Positions 6,142-7,210 of a DNA stretch of 7,210 bases are shown in pieces. Both the position numbers and the translations under genes were made by a program. Under the pieces are notes generated by a model, which did no database searches, was not told where the DNA came from, and saw nothing but the letters and a program-made list of their open reading frames with translations. Positions within the stretch are counted from its first letter, which is position 1. The number at the start of each line of letters is the position of its first letter. Source of the stretch: an uncultured Bacilli bacterium (GTDB lineage: Bacteria > Bacillota_I > Bacilli_A > RF39 > UBA660). The stretch spans positions 1 to 7,210 of the forward strand of contig CANQHK010000060.1 in the NCBI GenBank assembly GCA_947623645.1, written 5' to 3'.

Positions 6142-7026
6142 TTATTTAGTTTCTACAAGTTTTTCTTGTTCTTTATTTTCTAATCTCTTTTTTTCTTTTT
6201 CAAGTTCTTTTAAACTCTTTTTTGGTGTTGGCATTTCTTCCGGCATCATTCCACCAATATCTTGAATAGCTTTTCGTACCTTTTTCCCAACTTCATAATG
6301 AACATCCTTGGCATTATTTTCGCCTTGCACATTATCTCTAATTAATCTTTGTTTCGTTTGATTTATTCTAAATAAATTTGCTACTAATTCATCTTCATTC
6401 ATATTATCTAATATATCTTCTCTATAACGTAATTTTTTTCTTTTAAAAATATCATCAGCAGTTTCACCATTATATAATCCTCTATATCCTGCATTATGAA
6501 ATTCTGCCATATTTTTAACACCAGCAGCGGAAGCAACTTTTTGGAGTGTATAATTTCCTTGCTTCGTTAATTTCCTTTGATAAAATCTTTTTTCATCATC
6601 TGATAGCGAATCATATTCTTGTTCTGTAATTTCCTGTTTTCTTGTTTGAACAGCAAAGTAAGTTTGTCCTAAAGCAACAACTTCTTTACTTGGATCAGCA
6701 TTTTGTACTATTAAATAACATGCATATCTCGAAAGTTTATATTCATCGATTTTTCTTTTTGCTGTTTTTCCTAATTCTATCATTTTGTTGACTTCAACAA
6801 AATGATCTAATACATTAAATTTACTATTTTCACAAGATGTTATAGCTTTGTTCATTACTATTTTAAAATTTCTCCATTCTTTATAGTCTAATGCTTTTTG
6901 TAATTCCCGGGCATACCAATATTCATTACCATATTCATCGAAATGTTTTATATTTTCAAAAGTGCTAACATTATATTTATTGTTGAAGCCTTTATTTACT
7001 ATCTTGTTTTCTTGTTTGGTTCCCAT
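6142..7026 (-). CDS. dinD: DNA-damage-inducible protein D (DinD)
   Basis: A 294-residue homologue of Escherichia coli DinD (274 residues), an SOS-induced protein known to inhibit RecA filaments and strand exchange. Characteristic segments are present in order. A BRO-N-like region includes EYWYARELQKALDYKEWRNF (35-54) and LSRYACYLIVQNADPSKEV (98-116), then GQTYFAVQTRKQE (120-132). The C-terminal region has GYRGLYNG (180-187), ANLFRINQTKQRL (216-228) and HYEVGKKVRKAIQDIGG (243-259), then MPEEMPTP (261-268). The last 26 residues are a lysine/glutamate-rich tail. The ATG at 7026 has AAGGAAG 8 bases upstream; an in-frame GTG at 7035 overlaps that site and is unlikely. No LexA-type operator (GAAC-N4-GTTC) is visible upstream, so SOS control is not supported here. 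The gene is often found on mobile or accessory DNA. Confidence 0.93.
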   Translation of the reverse strand: MGTKQENKIVNKGFNNKYNVSTFENIKHFDEYGNEYWYARELQKALDYKEWRNFKIVMNKAITSCENSKFNVLDHFVEVNKMIELGKTAKRKIDEYKLSRYACYLIVQNADPSKEVVALGQTYFAVQTRKQEITEQEYDSLSDDEKRFYQRKLTKQGNYTLQKVASAAGVKNMAEFHNAGYRGLYNGETADDIFKRKKLRYREDILDNMNEDELVANLFRINQTKQRLIRDNVQGENNAKDVHYEVGKKVRKAIQDIGGMMPEEMPTPKKSLKELEKEKKRLENKEQEKLVETK

Positions 7027-7031
7027 AAAAG

Positions 7032-7148
7032 TCACTTCCTTTCATAAATGGTAGTAGGCAGATTTTTTCGTTTCTTTTTATATAAATCTTTTACCACTCC
7101 TCCACCACGCTTTGCTACATTTAAGTTTTTTTTTAGACCAAAATGACA
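7032..7148 (-). pseudogene. Possible remnant: open frame after a TAG, ending at the dinD ribosome site
   Basis: Directly after the TAG of the right-edge gene, the same frame stays open for 38 codons and stops at a TGA overlapping the dinD leader. It has no ATG. The segment KNLNVAKRGGGVVKD resembles, from memory, the run found after the N-terminal domain of phage antirepressor and related DNA-damage proteins (NxAxxGGxVAxxAR). What follows (KKKRKNLPTTIYERK) does not match. It may be the decayed end of such a gene, an extension lost through the TAG, or chance. The stretch otherwise contains the upstream region of dinD, where no convincing promoter is seen apart from an AT-rich TTTATATAAA. Confidence 0.28.
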
Positions 7149-7210
7149 CTATTTATTTTCTAAATCAATATGTAAATTTAATTCTTCTTCAGTTGGTAAT
7201 TCTTTTAAAA
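7149..7210 (-). CDS. 3' end of an unidentified gene, cut by window edge
   Basis: The last 20 codons of a reading frame entering from the right edge, ending LKELPTEEELNLHIDLENK and a TAG. The LPTEEEL tail resembles the C-terminal ends of some defence or DNA-processing proteins such as DUF1016/PDDEXK nucleases, but this is too little to name it. It lies about 120 bases upstream of dinD in the same direction, so it may belong to the same transcript. Confidence 0.45.
   Translation of the reverse strand, partial: LKELPTEEELNLHIDLENK

Noticed and set aside
7149..7151. TAG as a read-through or pyrrolysine codon
   Set aside because: No supporting structure or family was recognised and another gene in the window also ends in TAG (at 4904). 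A nonsense mutation or ordinary stop is simpler.
1..7210. CRISPR arrays, tRNA or rRNA genes, insertion-sequence ends and phage structural genes
   Set aside because: No regularly spaced direct repeats, cloverleaf sequences, transposase motifs or terminal inverted repeats were seen on either strand by eye.

Overview
The window is a strongly AT-rich stretch of low-GC Firmicutes (class Bacilli) type DNA. Every supported gene lies on the minus strand, so transcription runs from high to low coordinates. TGA is a normal stop codon (dnaG, the LysM gene), which argues for genetic code 11 and against a code-4 Mycoplasma. The pairs dnaG-rpoD and yqeG-yqeH, sharp Shine-Dalgarno sites and sigma-A type promoters all fit a Bacilli chromosome. 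An uncultured or reduced-genome lineage is possible, but the genus cannot be read from this sequence.

Layout in transcription order (right to left). At the right edge is the 3' end of an unidentified gene (7149-7210). Next comes a short region holding a possible gene remnant, then dinD (DNA-damage-inducible protein D). Seventeen bases after dinD starts a 406-residue membrane-anchored extracytoplasmic protein of unknown function, which looks beta-propeller-like. A three-LysM protein without a signal peptide follows and ends in a terminator that contains its own stop codon. A lone type IV/type II-like prepilin has its own clear promoter. A second strong promoter then drives yqeG (HAD phosphatase) and yqeH (circularly permuted ribosome-assembly GTPase), which overlap by 8 bases and end in a hairpin terminator. 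After a 205-base AT-rich regulatory gap, dnaG (primase) and the start of rpoD (primary sigma factor) form the macromolecular-synthesis operon, with rpoD cut by the left edge.

The left half (1-3730) is housekeeping: replication priming, transcription initiation and ribosome assembly. The right half (3827-7210) is more accessory: cell-surface or envelope proteins plus a DNA-damage gene beside an apparent remnant. No CRISPR array, tRNA, rRNA, insertion sequence or phage structural gene was seen. No clear new multi-gene system is evident. The best leads are the in-frame remnant upstream of dinD, the dinD/membrane-protein pairing, the signal-less LysM protein and the solitary prepilin.
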